NCBI RefSeq assembly: GCF_020881035.1
Contig: NZ_JAJITC010000017.1
Coordinates: 62,001 to 126,000 of the forward strand
Direction of reading: 5' to 3'
From: Paraburkholderia translucens
GTDB lineage: Bacteria > Pseudomonadota > Gammaproteobacteria > Burkholderiales > Burkholderiaceae
Length of the DNA stretch: 64,000 nucleotides
Shown here: positions 16,279 through 24,240 of the stretch, piece by piece
Layout of the letters: the number at the start of each line of letters is the position of its first letter
How positions within the stretch are numbered: position 1 is the first letter of the stretch
The notes under the pieces: generated by a model
Databases searched by the model: none
Told to the model about the DNA's origin: nothing
What the model saw: the letters and a program-made list of their open reading frames with translations, nothing else
Translations under genes and position numbers: made by a program

Positions 16279-16992
16279 ATGAATGGATTTTCTAACAAGA
16301 ATAGCTACGGCTTCAAGACTGACGAAAATGAAGAATGGTTTGAGGTACATTCCGGCGCAGTGACGAACACGAATCCTGGATCAATGGTCTATGTGACAAT
16401 TGATACTAGACCCATATGCCAAAACATGACGAATGCCGAATTTCGAAAAGAAGTGATGGCACTTCGAGATATAGCTGTGAAGCTGATTGAGCGGAGAATC
16501 GGCGAACTGAATTCATGGGACGCAAATGCTCAGGCGCGAACGAAAGATTGGTTTGGTAGAAGCGATCTCACAGCGCGTGACGTGCTACAAACAGCCTTGC
16601 CAAAGTTGAAACGCGTTATAGCAGGTCTTCAACCGAAAAACATCCGTCGTGCGTCGCCTGAACTTGATGCTACGCTCGGATGTGTTCCACGAACAAATGC
16701 CGCTTCCGAAGAGATCGCGCGAGTTTGTGCGCCCGACGTTGCTACCCATACAATCTGCGTCAACCCGAAATTCTGCACGCTTCCCGCTACCGACATGTTT
16801 GGGGAATCCAAGTTGGGAAGCCTGATTCATGAGGCAACGCATTTCGTAGATACGTTTGGCAGTTTGGACAAAATGTATGGTTTCAATTCATATATGAAAA
16901 TCTGGGCTGCTGCGAATCCAGACCTTGCAATCATTAACGCGGACAGCATTGCGCTGTATGTGAGCTATGGCGAAGAAGCACACAGGGCTTAA
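16279..16992 (+). CDS. M35/aspzincin-type zinc metallopeptidase, probable type VI secretion effector
   Basis: A 237-residue protein without signal peptide. The zinc motif HEATH is at residues 184-188 and is followed by G194-S-L-D197-K-M-Y200-G201, the GxxDxxYG signature whose Asp is the third zinc ligand in aspzincins (deuterolysin/Lys-specific endopeptidase family). The closing NADSIALYVSY also fits that family. Upstream KDWFG and paired Cys (residues ~139, ~152, ~162, ~167) match bacterial members found as type VI effectors. Codon use and lower GC differ from the flanking core genes. Its last 26 bases overlap the next gene. The effector role is inferred from the lack of a signal, the linker-domain neighbour and the overlapping exported partner. 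Confidence 0.75.
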   Translation: MNGFSNKNSYGFKTDENEEWFEVHSGAVTNTNPGSMVYVTIDTRPICQNMTNAEFRKEVMALRDIAVKLIERRIGELNSWDANAQARTKDWFGRSDLTARDVLQTALPKLKRVIAGLQPKNIRRASPELDATLGCVPRTNAASEEIARVCAPDVATHTICVNPKFCTLPATDMFGESKLGSLIHEATHFVDTFGSLDKMYGFNSYMKIWAAANPDLAIINADSIALYVSYGEEAHRA

Positions 16993-17413
16993 GTGGGTAT
17001 TATTGATTTCTTCTTTCATGGCGATATCTACGCAGGCTTGTGAGTCGTCGGCTAATCGTCCTGCTGAAGTCAAGGTCATATTGTTCGAAAAGAACTCGGC
17101 GATCGTTCCGTCAAAGGAAGTCGTGGATTTGGCACTATGGGCCATTGACATGAAAAAGAGATATCCAATTCACCAATGGATGACCATCGGGGGACGCGCC
17201 GCGCCAGACGAAACAAATGCGTCGAAATTGGCTGCGACTAGAGCCGCAGCCGTGAAGTCGTTTACTGTCGAGTTTGGGCTTACCAAGGCACCTATTGATG
17301 TCAACGATTACGTTAATTCCGCGGAAGAAGCCAAGATGAACGGGGAGCAAGCCCGGTCTGTCCAGATCAATCTGAATCCAGGCTGTCCGAATAATTGTTG
17401 CGACGGTCAATGA
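16967..17413 (+). CDS. exported OmpA-like small protein, candidate immunity partner of the peptidase
   Basis: A 148-residue protein with a Sec signal (KWVLLISSFMAISTQA) and a ~110-residue domain resembling the OmpA C-terminal fold: VKVILFEKNSAIVPSKE, the central TIGGRA...SKLAATRAAAV block, and ARSVQINL near the end. It starts inside the 3' end of the peptidase gene, so the two are translationally coupled. A periplasmic partner coupled to a secreted peptidase suggests an immunity protein, but an OmpA-like fold is not a usual immunity fold. An alternative is a periplasmic anchoring protein. The lipobox-like TQAC is weak. Confidence 0.6.
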   Translation: MAKKHTGLKWVLLISSFMAISTQACESSANRPAEVKVILFEKNSAIVPSKEVVDLALWAIDMKKRYPIHQWMTIGGRAAPDETNASKLAATRAAAVKSFTVEFGLTKAPIDVNDYVNSAEEAKMNGEQARSVQINLNPGCPNNCCDGQ

Positions 17414-17420
17414 TTAAACA

Positions 17421-17435
17421 TGTTCTGAAAGAACA
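17421..17435. promoter_or_regulatory. palindrome TGTTCT-GAA-AGAACA, copy 2
   Basis: Identical to 15798-15812, 11 bases before the ATG at 17447. It lies eight bases after the stop of the exported OmpA-like gene. Confidence 0.5.
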
Positions 17436-17674
17436 AAAGAGGTCAGATGGAACAACGGAAACAGGATGAAACTGTGGACAAGGAAGAGTGCGACCTTAGC
17501 CGTATCACCTATTCAATCTACTCAAACTTCCCGCCAATGCCTTCCGCAATGGCGCTGAACGCCGAAACCGGCGAATGGTTTCCGTTCGACACGCTGAAGT
17601 CGTATCCAACCGGTTACGAGATGGCCGAAGCCCTCGGTTACGCATGGGCGTGCAACTGTCGCGGACGCTCCCCT
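17421..17674 (+). repeat. direct duplication, copy 2
   Basis: Second copy of the leader plus N-terminal module at 15798-16050. After this point the sequence is unrelated to copy 1: the linker domain is absent and a different fragment follows. Confidence 0.8.
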
Positions 17675-17722
17675 GATGCCGTGCAGGAAAAAGGCAAGTA
17701 TTCGACAACCGCCCCGGCGTAA
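17447..17722 (+). CDS. paralog of the 15824 gene, N-terminal module only (91 aa)
   Basis: Ninety-one residues whose first ~75 match the gene at 15824, including ETGEWFPFD and EALGYAWACNCR. The CDLC motif is changed to CDLS, so one putative ligand is lost. After the module it ends in a short unrelated tail (DAVQEKGKYSTTAPA), and the effector-linker domain is missing. It looks like an orphaned 5' module left by recombination or duplication. Same palindrome and ribosome site as its paralog. Confidence 0.55.
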   Translation: MEQRKQDETVDKEECDLSRITYSIYSNFPPMPSAMALNAETGEWFPFDTLKSYPTGYEMAEALGYAWACNCRGRSPDAVQEKGKYSTTAPA

Positions 17723-17943
17723 ACTGGATGCTCTACTTGCCGCACGTTCTCACGTCGACCGAGGTGCCCGAAGCACGCGCTCTGATTCCTGTCTCGCGCG
17801 ATGGCAAGCAGCAAGGCACGATCATCGTCAGCGTCACGGAAGAAGTCTTTGCCGTGAGTAATCGGGAGCATCTCAAGGCGGCGAATGAGATTGAAATTCG
17901 GCTGGCGGACCAGGACCTGTTGCCGCGATTCGTTGATCTTTGA
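17677..17943 (+). pseudogene. C-terminal fragment of an unidentified protein
   Basis: After a TGA at 17674 this frame stays open to 17943 and reads as a plausible protein end: VFDNRPGVNWMLYLPHVL, then ARALIPVSRDGKQQGTIIVSV and EIRLADQDLLPRFVDL. A start at ATG 17728 is possible (71 aa) but has no ribosome site, and the protein-like sequence begins upstream of it. It is out of frame with the paralog at 17447 and overlaps its tail. I interpret it as the remaining 3' end of a gene, possibly of an immunity or cargo protein, joined to the duplicated module. Family not recognised. Confidence 0.45.
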
Positions 17944-18009
17944 TCTTGTGCGTACCGCGTGATGCCGACAAGCAAGGCAATCAGGTAAGACTGTGCTACC
18001 TCGTTGATG

Positions 18010-18030
18010 GCTCGCCTCGGCGGGGTTTTT
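18010..18030 (+). terminator. weak intrinsic terminator candidate
   Basis: CTCGC (18011-18015), loop CTCG, GCGGG (18020-18024), G and then TTTTT (18026-18030). The stem is short with one G-T pair; it ends the block of duplicated genes. Confidence 0.45.
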
Positions 18031-18246
18031 CATTCGAGCGTCAGATGCAGACGTACTGCGCCGGAAGGAGCACCAGTCTGGCGAGACAACAGGCCTGCAC
18101 GTTGCCGGCCAGCCGGTGCGGGAGCCTGTACCATGCGGTTTTCCGCAAAGCTCCCGCGATTTCCCCCTGCCCCCCCGGAGCATATTTCAATGAGCACTGT
18201 AGCGGGGTCATCGGCTGGAAGCCTTATCTCATAAGGGTTGCAAAGA

Positions 18247-18264
18247 ATACGGGTTTTCCCGTAT
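18247..18264. repeat. perfect hairpin ATACGGG-TTTT-CCCGTAT
   Basis: A 7-bp perfect stem with a TTTT loop. No gene end lies directly upstream on the plus strand. Could be a site for a mobile element or a regulator. Confidence 0.5.
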
Positions 18265-18329
18265 GACGCTAATCGACCGACCAGGCCAGCAAGGAAAGGC
18301 CAACACCGAAAAGAACACCACCCTCGCCC

Positions 18330-18572
18330 CTAAACCCGCCTACGTCTCCAAAGAAGGAACCCCACCGCAATTACGATAACCGCAACACCGTCGACAACAA
18401 CCAGCACCGGCAAAGGATCGCTCCACTTATCCATATTCGTCGTGCGTGAGTAATAGGGCTCGCCATTTCCATATGCTTCGTTCAGGTTGATCACGTTGAA
18501 CGCAGCCACCGCCACGACAAGAGCAAATGAAACCTCACCGGCGAGAAAAGGAGCGATGCTGGGCTTCCGCAT
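18330..18572 (-). CDS. hypothetical two-span membrane protein (80 aa)
   Basis: Eighty residues with two hydrophobic spans (FALVVAVAAFNVINL, and VLVVVDGVAVIVIAVGFLLW) joined by a polar loop with paired Tyr (NGEPYYSRTTNMDKWSD), ending in RRRRV. The spans and the positive C-terminus are typical of a real small inner-membrane protein. Start ATG 18572; no strong ribosome site. Not recognised. Lower GC than core genes, within the accessory block. Confidence 0.5.
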   Translation of the reverse strand: MRKPSIAPFLAGEVSFALVVAVAAFNVINLNEAYGNGEPYYSRTTNMDKWSDPLPVLVVVDGVAVIVIAVGFLLWRRRRV

Positions 18573-18600
18573 GTCAGTACATGACCGTTAATGGAATGTA

Positions 18601-18762
18601 GCAATCTGGCGACGGCGCAGCCGCCTCCTTCAGATCGCGAACGAAAGTCTCAGTCCCAGCATGCAGGTTGATACAACCCGCGCTACCCGCATGCTTGCCA
18701 CGATTCCGGAAATCGGGCCGCTCATGGTCAGAAAGCGGCCGCCAAAGCTCAGGAATACCTGA
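18601..18762 (+). pseudogene. possible IS110/IS116 transposase fragment
   Basis: This open frame contains TTRATRMLATIPEIGPLM, close to the 'RLLTIPGIGPxTA' helix-hairpin-helix signature of the IS110-family transposase C-terminal domain. The frame ends at TGA 18760 soon after the motif. No other transposase piece, start or inverted repeats are seen nearby, so the assignment rests on one motif. Confidence 0.35.
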
Positions 18763-19032
18763 GATCTGACGCAGGCTGGAACATGGGGACTACCTCGCTC
18801 CGAAGCGTATCGATCGAACATACAAACCTCAACATTTTGCGGAAAGCGACGTGTTACGTCGGCTGCCTCCACCTTATCTGGCACGAAAGAAATGGGAAAT
18901 GGGCGACGGATGAAAATGAAGAACAACGACTTTTTTCTGCGGTCCTTCGCCCTTGCGGTGTAGCCGCTTGCCCACCCACCTGCCCGTGGCTATGCTAGTG
19001 CGAACACTCCCGCCGCACGAGGATCGCCGCCG
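18763..19032. other. right edge of the accessory block
   Basis: No supported gene. Short open frames on both strands lack ribosome sites. Composition returns to the host pattern at about 18950, just before prpE, so a promoter for prpE should lie here; no clear hexamers were found. Confidence 0.4.
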
Positions 19033-20937
19033 ATGACCCGCTACCGCGATTTGCACCGCCGCTCGATCGACAACCCCGAAGCCTTCTGGCGCGAAGAAGC
19101 CCGCCGCATTCACTGGCACACGCCGTTCGGCACCGTGCTCGACCGCTCGAAGCCGCCGTTCGCGCGCTGGTTCGTCGGCGGTCGCACCAACCTCTGTCAT
19201 AACGCGGTCGACCGGCATCTGGCCGAGCGCGCACAGCAAAACGCGCTGATCTACGTATCGACTGAAACCGGCATCGAACGGCACTACACGTACGCCGAGC
19301 TGCACGGCGAAATCAACCGCATGGCCGCGGTGATGCGCTCGCTCGGCGTGAAGCGCGGCGACGTCGTGCTGATCTATCTGCCGATGATCCCCGAGGCACT
19401 GTTCGCGATGCTCGCCTGCGCGCGGCTCGGCGCGATCCACTCGGTCGTGTTCGGCGGCTTCGCGGCGCCGAACCTCGCCGCGCGCATCGAGGACGCGAAG
19501 CCGATGCTGATCGTGACCGCCGACGCCGGCGCGCGCGGCGGCAAGGTGGTCGACTACACCCCGCTCGTCGACGAAGCGCTCGCGCGCGCCAGGCACAAGA
19601 CGCCGCACGTGCTGCTGATCGACCGGCAGCTCGCGCCCGCGCGGCTGAACGCGCCCTACCTCGTCGCCTACGAGCCGCTGCGCGAACAGTTCTTCGATGT
19701 CCACGTCCCGTGCGAATGGCTCGAATCGAACGAGCCGTCATACGTGCTGTACACCTCGGGCACGACCGGCAAGCCGAAGGGCGTGCAGCGCGATGTCGGC
19801 GGCTATGCGGTCGCGCTCGCGGTATCGATGGAATACATCTTCGAGGGCAAAGCCGGCGACACGATGTTCACCGCGTCCGACATCGGCTGGGTAGTCGGCC
19901 ACAGCTACATCGTGTACGCGCCGCTGATCGCGGGGCTGACTACCGTGATGTACGAAGGCACGCCGATCCGTCCGGACGGCGGCATCTGGTGGCGCCTCGT
20001 CGAGCAGCACAAGATCAACCTGATGTTCGCCGCGCCGACCGCGCTGCGCGTGCTGAAAAAGCAGGATCCCGCGCTGATGAAGGCCGCCGATCTATCGAGC
20101 CTGCGCACGCTGTTTCTCGCCGGCGAGCCACTCGACGAACCGACCGCGGCGTGGATCACGCGCGCGCTGAACAAGCCGGTGATCGACAACTACTGGCAGA
20201 CCGAAAGCGGCTGGCCGATGCTTGCGATTCCGCGCGGCATCGAGGCGCTTCCGACCAAGCTCGGCTCGCCGGGCGTGCCCTCGGTCGGCTATAGCCTGAC
20301 CGTGCGCAACGAGCTGACCGGCGAGCCCTGCGCGGTCGGCGAGAAAGGTGTGCTGACCCTCGACTACCCGCTTCCGCCGGGCTGCATGTCGACGGTGTGG
20401 CGCGACGACAAGCGCTTTGTCGACACCTACTGGTCGAGCGTGCCGAACCACCAGGTCTATTCGACGTTCGATTGGGGGGTGCAGGACGAGGACGGCTACG
20501 TGACGATCCTCGGCCGCACCGACGACGTGATCAACGTCGCGGGCCATCGCCTCGGCACGCGTGAGATCGAGGAGGCGTTGTCGAGTCACGCGGCCGTCGC
20601 GGAAGTCGCGGTGGTCGGCGTGACGGATCCGGTCAAGGGTCAGGTGGCGATGGCCTTCGTCGTGTTGCGCGGCGCGCAAGGCGAAGGCGACCCGAGCGAG
20701 CGCGCGCGGCTCGCCGCTGAACTGGCGATGACGGTCGACCGCAATTTCGGCTCGATTGCGCGGCCCGCGCGCGTGGTGATGGTCTCGATGCTGCCGAAGA
20801 CGCGCTCCGGCAAGCTGTTGCGCCGCGCGATCGCGGCGCTCGCCGAAGGGCGCGATCCGGGCGATCTGCCGACGATCGAAGACCCGGCCGCGCTGCAACT
20901 GGTACGCGACGCGCTCGGCGACGGCGGGCAGAATTAA
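19033..20937 (+). CDS. prpE: propionate--CoA ligase (acyl-CoA synthetase)
   Basis: A 634-residue ANL-superfamily ligase. It begins with the ACAS N-terminal domain, continues with the AMP-binding loop YTSGTTGKPKGVQRDVGG (phosphate loop) and DIGWVVGHSYIVYAPL, and has the hinge GRTDDVINVAGHRLGTREIE. The catalytic Lys is K594 in TRSGKLLRR, the usual target of regulatory acylation. It activates propionate (or acetate) to the acyl-CoA via an adenylate. No prpBCD genes are adjacent. The QRDVGGYAVAL segment favours PrpE over Acs. Its stop overlaps that of the convergent mtnN by three bases. Confidence 0.88.
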   Translation: MTRYRDLHRRSIDNPEAFWREEARRIHWHTPFGTVLDRSKPPFARWFVGGRTNLCHNAVDRHLAERAQQNALIYVSTETGIERHYTYAELHGEINRMAAVMRSLGVKRGDVVLIYLPMIPEALFAMLACARLGAIHSVVFGGFAAPNLAARIEDAKPMLIVTADAGARGGKVVDYTPLVDEALARARHKTPHVLLIDRQLAPARLNAPYLVAYEPLREQFFDVHVPCEWLESNEPSYVLYTSGTTGKPKGVQRDVGGYAVALAVSMEYIFEGKAGDTMFTASDIGWVVGHSYIVYAPLIAGLTTVMYEGTPIRPDGGIWWRLVEQHKINLMFAAPTALRVLKKQDPALMKAADLSSLRTLFLAGEPLDEPTAAWITRALNKPVIDNYWQTESGWPMLAIPRGIEALPTKLGSPGVPSVGYSLTVRNELTGEPCAVGEKGVLTLDYPLPPGCMSTVWRDDKRFVDTYWSSVPNHQVYSTFDWGVQDEDGYVTILGRTDDVINVAGHRLGTREIEEALSSHAAVAEVAVVGVTDPVKGQVAMAFVVLRGAQGEGDPSERARLAAELAMTVDRNFGSIARPARVVMVSMLPKTRSGKLLRRAIAALAEGRDPGDLPTIEDPAALQLVRDALGDGGQN

Positions 20938-21752
20938 ACGGGCGAAGCAGCGGGCGCCCGGCCCGCGACGTCCTGCGCGCCGAGAAAGCGCGCGAGGATT
21001 GCATTCGAGTAGGTGCCCGCGATTTCGATGAGGAACGACATGAACGATCCCGGCGCGTGCTCGTCGGCGGTATCGGAGATCGTGCGCACGACAGCGCACG
21101 GCAGGCCGTACTCGTAGCAGACCTGCGCGATCGCCGCACCTTCCATCTCGACCGCGAGCGCCTCAGGCAGCGCCTCGCGCAGCGCCGCGACGGCCGCCGC
21201 GCTCGCGACGAACTGATCGCCGCTGACGATCAGGCCGCGATGCACGCGCGGCTCGCGTGTGCCGAAACGCAGCGCGCAGGCCGCACCTTCCTCGGCGACG
21301 AATCGCTCGCACGCGGCGGCGAGACGCTCGGCGAGCGCGGCATCGGCGGCGAAGCGTGAGATGCCGAGCAACGGCACCTCGAAGCGCGGAAACAACGGTG
21401 ACGCGTCGATATCGTGCTGCATCAGCGTGCTCGCGACGACGATATCGCCGATATGCACGTCGGCCCCGACCCCGCCCGCGACGCCGGTGAATACGATGGC
21501 GCCGACCCCGAACTCGTGAATCAGCGCGCTGGCCGTCGCCGCCGCCGCGACTTTGCCGACCCGCGCGAGCGTGACGACGCACGGCGTGCCGTGCACGATG
21601 CCGAGATGATATTCACGCTGGCCGTGCGTGAGCGTGCGCACGCCCGACTCGGCGCGCATCGCTTCGATCAGGTCGCCGAGCTCCTGCGGCAACGCGGCCA
21701 GAATGCCGAGCGGCCGTTGCGCGCCGTGGTTCATGTTCAAGGGCGCGCTCAT
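20934..21752 (-). CDS. mtnN: 5'-methylthioadenosine/S-adenosylhomocysteine nucleosidase
   Basis: A 272-residue PNP/UDP-family nucleosidase. Visible signatures are GILAALPQELGDLIEAM at the N-terminus, VFTGVAGGVGADVHIGDIV, the substrate-binding AVEMEGAAIAQVC, and the catalytic Asp in SDTADEHA. It cleaves MTA and SAH to free adenine, recycling methyl-donor by-products. The ATG at 21752 overlaps the uvrD stop as ATGA; a second start six codons in is possible. The enzyme is somewhat longer than E. coli MtnN (about 232 residues). Confidence 0.87.
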   Translation of the reverse strand: MSAPLNMNHGAQRPLGILAALPQELGDLIEAMRAESGVRTLTHGQREYHLGIVHGTPCVVTLARVGKVAAAATASALIHEFGVGAIVFTGVAGGVGADVHIGDIVVASTLMQHDIDASPLFPRFEVPLLGISRFAADAALAERLAAACERFVAEEGAACALRFGTREPRVHRGLIVSGDQFVASAAAVAALREALPEALAVEMEGAAIAQVCYEYGLPCAVVRTISDTADEHAPGSFMSFLIEIAGTYSNAILARFLGAQDVAGRAPAASPV

Positions 21753-24112
21753 TCGACCGCCTGCAGTTTGGCCACCGCCAGCGCGAGCCACTTCTCGCCA
21801 TGCCGCTTGAAACGCACCTGCGCCTTCGCGTCGGTGCCGCTGCCTTCGAGCGCGGTGATCGTGCCTTCGCCAAACTTCGTGTGGAACACCTGCTGGCCGA
21901 CGCGAAAGCCCGTTTCGGCCGCGCGCTGCTCGTTCGCGAAAGCGGGCGCCGGCGCGGATGCCACTGACGCCGTCGCCGCTGCACCCCCGCCGTAGCCCGG
22001 GCGCGCGAACCAGTCGCGCCCGTAGCCGGCGTTGTCCGAGCGGCCGCCCCAGCGCGAACCCGCCTCGACCTTCGGCGTGAGCCACTTGAGGGTCTCCTGC
22101 GGCAATTCGTCGAAAAAGCGCGAGCGGATGTTGTAGCGGGTCTGGCCGTGCAGCATCCGGCTCTGTGCGAACGACAGGTACAGCCGCTCCTTCGCACGCG
22201 TGATCGCGACGTACATCAGGCGCCGCTCTTCTTCGAGGCCGTCGGCCTCCATCGCGCTGTTCTCGTGCGGGAACAGCCCTTCTTCCAGACCGGTGATGAA
22301 TACCGCGGTGAATTCGAGCCCCTTTGCGGCATGCACTGTCATGAGCTGCACCGCTTCCTGGCCGGCCTGCGCCTGGTTGTCGCCCGCTTCGAGCGACGCG
22401 TGCGACAGGAAGCCCGCGAGCGGCGTCATGGTGTCGGGGTTTTGCGCCGGATCGGCGATGCCCGGTGCGTCGAGCACCACGGTGCCCGGATCGTCGGTGG
22501 CGACCGCGAGCTCGGGCGCGGCGCTCGCACCGGGGCGCAGCGGGATCGAGCGCGCGGGCGTATCGAGCCCGTAGCCTTCCTCGCTGACGAACGCGGCGGC
22601 CGCGTTGACGAGTTCCTGCAGGTTTTCGAGCCGCTCCTGGCCTTCGCGCTCGCTCTGATAGAAGTCGGCGAGCGTGCTCGCGCGGACTACGTACTCGACG
22701 GTTTCGGGCAGGCTCATCTGCTGCGTGTCGGCGCGCATCTTGCCGATCAGGTTCGCGAACGCGGCGAGGCTCGAGCCCGCCTTGCCCGCGACGTACGGGA
22801 TCGCCGCGGCCATCGAGCAGTTGTACAGGCGCGCCGCGTCGGCGAGTTGTTCGAGCGAGCGCGCGCCGATGCCGCGGGTCGGGAAATTGACGACGCGCGC
22901 GAACGCGGTGTCGTCGTTCGGATTGTCGATCAGGCGCAGATACGCGAGCGCGTGCTTGACTTCCTGACGCTCGAAAAAGCGCAAGCCGCCATACACGCGA
23001 TACGCGATGCCCGCGTTGACGAGCGTGTGCTCGATCGTGCGCGACTGCGCGTTGCTGCGGTAGAGCACCGCGATTTCGCTGCGCGACAGGCCGGTGTTGA
23101 TCAGTGCGCGAATCTCTTCGACGATCCAGCCGGCCTCCTGCGAATCGGTCGCCGACTCGTAGACGCGTACCGGCTCGCCGTGGCCCGCGTCGGTGCGCAG
23201 ATTCTTGCCGAGGCGCCGCGAGTTGTTCGCGATCAGCTGATTGGCGGCATCGAGAATATGGCCGTGCGAGCGATAGTTCTGTTCGAGCTTGATCAGATTG
23301 CGCACCTTGAACTCGTGCTCGAAGTCGCGCATGTTGCCGACGTTCGCGCCGCGAAACGCGTAGATCGACTGGTCGTCGTCGCCGACCGCGAAGATCGCGT
23401 TGTGCTGGCCCGCGAGTAGCTTGAGCCACGCGTATTGCAGCTTGTTGGTGTCCTGAAACTCGTCGACGAGGATGTGCCTGAAGCGCGCCTGGTAATGCGC
23501 GCGCAGCGGCGGATTGTGCGCGAGCAGTTCGTAACAGCGCAGCAGCAGCTCGGGGAAGTCGACCACGCCTTCGCGCTGGCATTGCTGGTCATACGCTTCG
23601 TAGAGCTCGACGAACTTGCGGTTGAAGTTGTCGGTGGCATCGACGTCTTTGGGGCGCAGGCCCTGCTCTTTCGCGTTGTTGATGAAGTACTGGAGATTTT
23701 TCGCCGGGTACTTTTCGTCGTCGATGTTGAGGCCCTTCATCAGGCGCTTGATCGCCGAGAGCTGGTCCGCCGTGTCGAGAATCTGGAACGTGGCGGGCAG
23801 CCCGGCGTCGCGGTGATGCGCGCGCAGCATACGGTTGCACAGACCGTGGAACGTGCCGATCCACATGCCGCGCGTGTCGATCGGCAAGAGCGCCGAGAGG
23901 CGCGCCATCATTTCGCGGGCGGCTTTGTTCGTGAAGGTGACGGCGAGGATGGTCGCCGGGGACGCGAGGCCTTGCTGGATCAGCCACGCGATGCGGGTGA
24001 TCAGGACGCGGGTTTTGCCGCTGCCGGCGCCGGCCAGAATCAGCGCGGGCTCATTCGGGAGAGTGACGGCGGCGTGTTGTTCGGGATTCAGATTGGAGAG
24101 GAGATCGGGCAT
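21749..24112 (-). CDS. uvrD: UvrD-type superfamily 1 DNA helicase
   Basis: A 787-residue 3'-5' helicase. Motif I (Walker A) AGAGSGKT is at residues 27-34; motif Ia AVTFTNKAAREMM, motif II VDEFQDTN, motif III AVGDDDQSIYAFRGA, motif IV/V and VQLMTVHAAKGLEF and YVAITRAKERLYLS follow in order. The C-terminus has the Tudor-like VGQQVFHTKFGEGTI, which contacts RNA polymerase in UvrD/PcrA. It unwinds DNA in nucleotide-excision and mismatch repair. The start at 24112 is preferred over 24142 because MPDLLSNLNPEQ is the conserved beginning. It is translationally coupled to mtnN downstream. Confidence 0.93.
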   Translation of the reverse strand: MPDLLSNLNPEQHAAVTLPNEPALILAGAGSGKTRVLITRIAWLIQQGLASPATILAVTFTNKAAREMMARLSALLPIDTRGMWIGTFHGLCNRMLRAHHRDAGLPATFQILDTADQLSAIKRLMKGLNIDDEKYPAKNLQYFINNAKEQGLRPKDVDATDNFNRKFVELYEAYDQQCQREGVVDFPELLLRCYELLAHNPPLRAHYQARFRHILVDEFQDTNKLQYAWLKLLAGQHNAIFAVGDDDQSIYAFRGANVGNMRDFEHEFKVRNLIKLEQNYRSHGHILDAANQLIANNSRRLGKNLRTDAGHGEPVRVYESATDSQEAGWIVEEIRALINTGLSRSEIAVLYRSNAQSRTIEHTLVNAGIAYRVYGGLRFFERQEVKHALAYLRLIDNPNDDTAFARVVNFPTRGIGARSLEQLADAARLYNCSMAAAIPYVAGKAGSSLAAFANLIGKMRADTQQMSLPETVEYVVRASTLADFYQSEREGQERLENLQELVNAAAAFVSEEGYGLDTPARSIPLRPGASAAPELAVATDDPGTVVLDAPGIADPAQNPDTMTPLAGFLSHASLEAGDNQAQAGQEAVQLMTVHAAKGLEFTAVFITGLEEGLFPHENSAMEADGLEEERRLMYVAITRAKERLYLSFAQSRMLHGQTRYNIRSRFFDELPQETLKWLTPKVEAGSRWGGRSDNAGYGRDWFARPGYGGGAAATASVASAPAPAFANEQRAAETGFRVGQQVFHTKFGEGTITALEGSGTDAKAQVRFKRHGEKWLALAVAKLQAVE

Positions 24113-24191
24113 TTTTTTGCGGAGGCGCGGTTCGGGGGACATTATATGCCGCGGCAGGGGCAGCGCCGGCCGGCAAGAAACCCCGTCCAGC

Positions 24192-24197
24192 TATAAT
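24192..24197 (+). promoter_or_regulatory. candidate -10 element of valS
   Basis: A TATAAT hexamer 43 bases before the valS ATG in the 128-base gap between divergent uvrD and valS. No good -35 is visible at 17 bases. Confidence 0.45.
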
Positions 24198-24240
24198 CAA
24201 CCATTCTCCGCATCCCAAAGCCTGCTTTTAGAACAGAAAC

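Larger units (their letters stand above)
17944..18329. other. gene-poor stretch of the accessory block
   Basis: No supported gene. It holds a terminator-like hairpin near 18010-18030 and a perfect hairpin at 18247-18264. There are two very short open frames: one from ATG 18190 with GGAG upstream (14 codons) and one from ATG 18263 (38 codons, opposing the membrane-protein gene's 3' end). The two frames are noted only for completeness. Confidence 0.4.

Noticed and set aside
18630..18926. A 98-codon minus-strand open frame as a gene
   Set aside because: No ribosome site, mixed composition; it lies opposite the possible transposase fragment and has no consistent features.
20934..23582. mtnN and part of the uvrD region as one long fused protein
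   Set aside because: The part upstream of the mtnN ATG is the out-of-frame shadow of uvrD; uvrD has an intact frame with all helicase motifs, and the ATGA overlap gives the true mtnN start.
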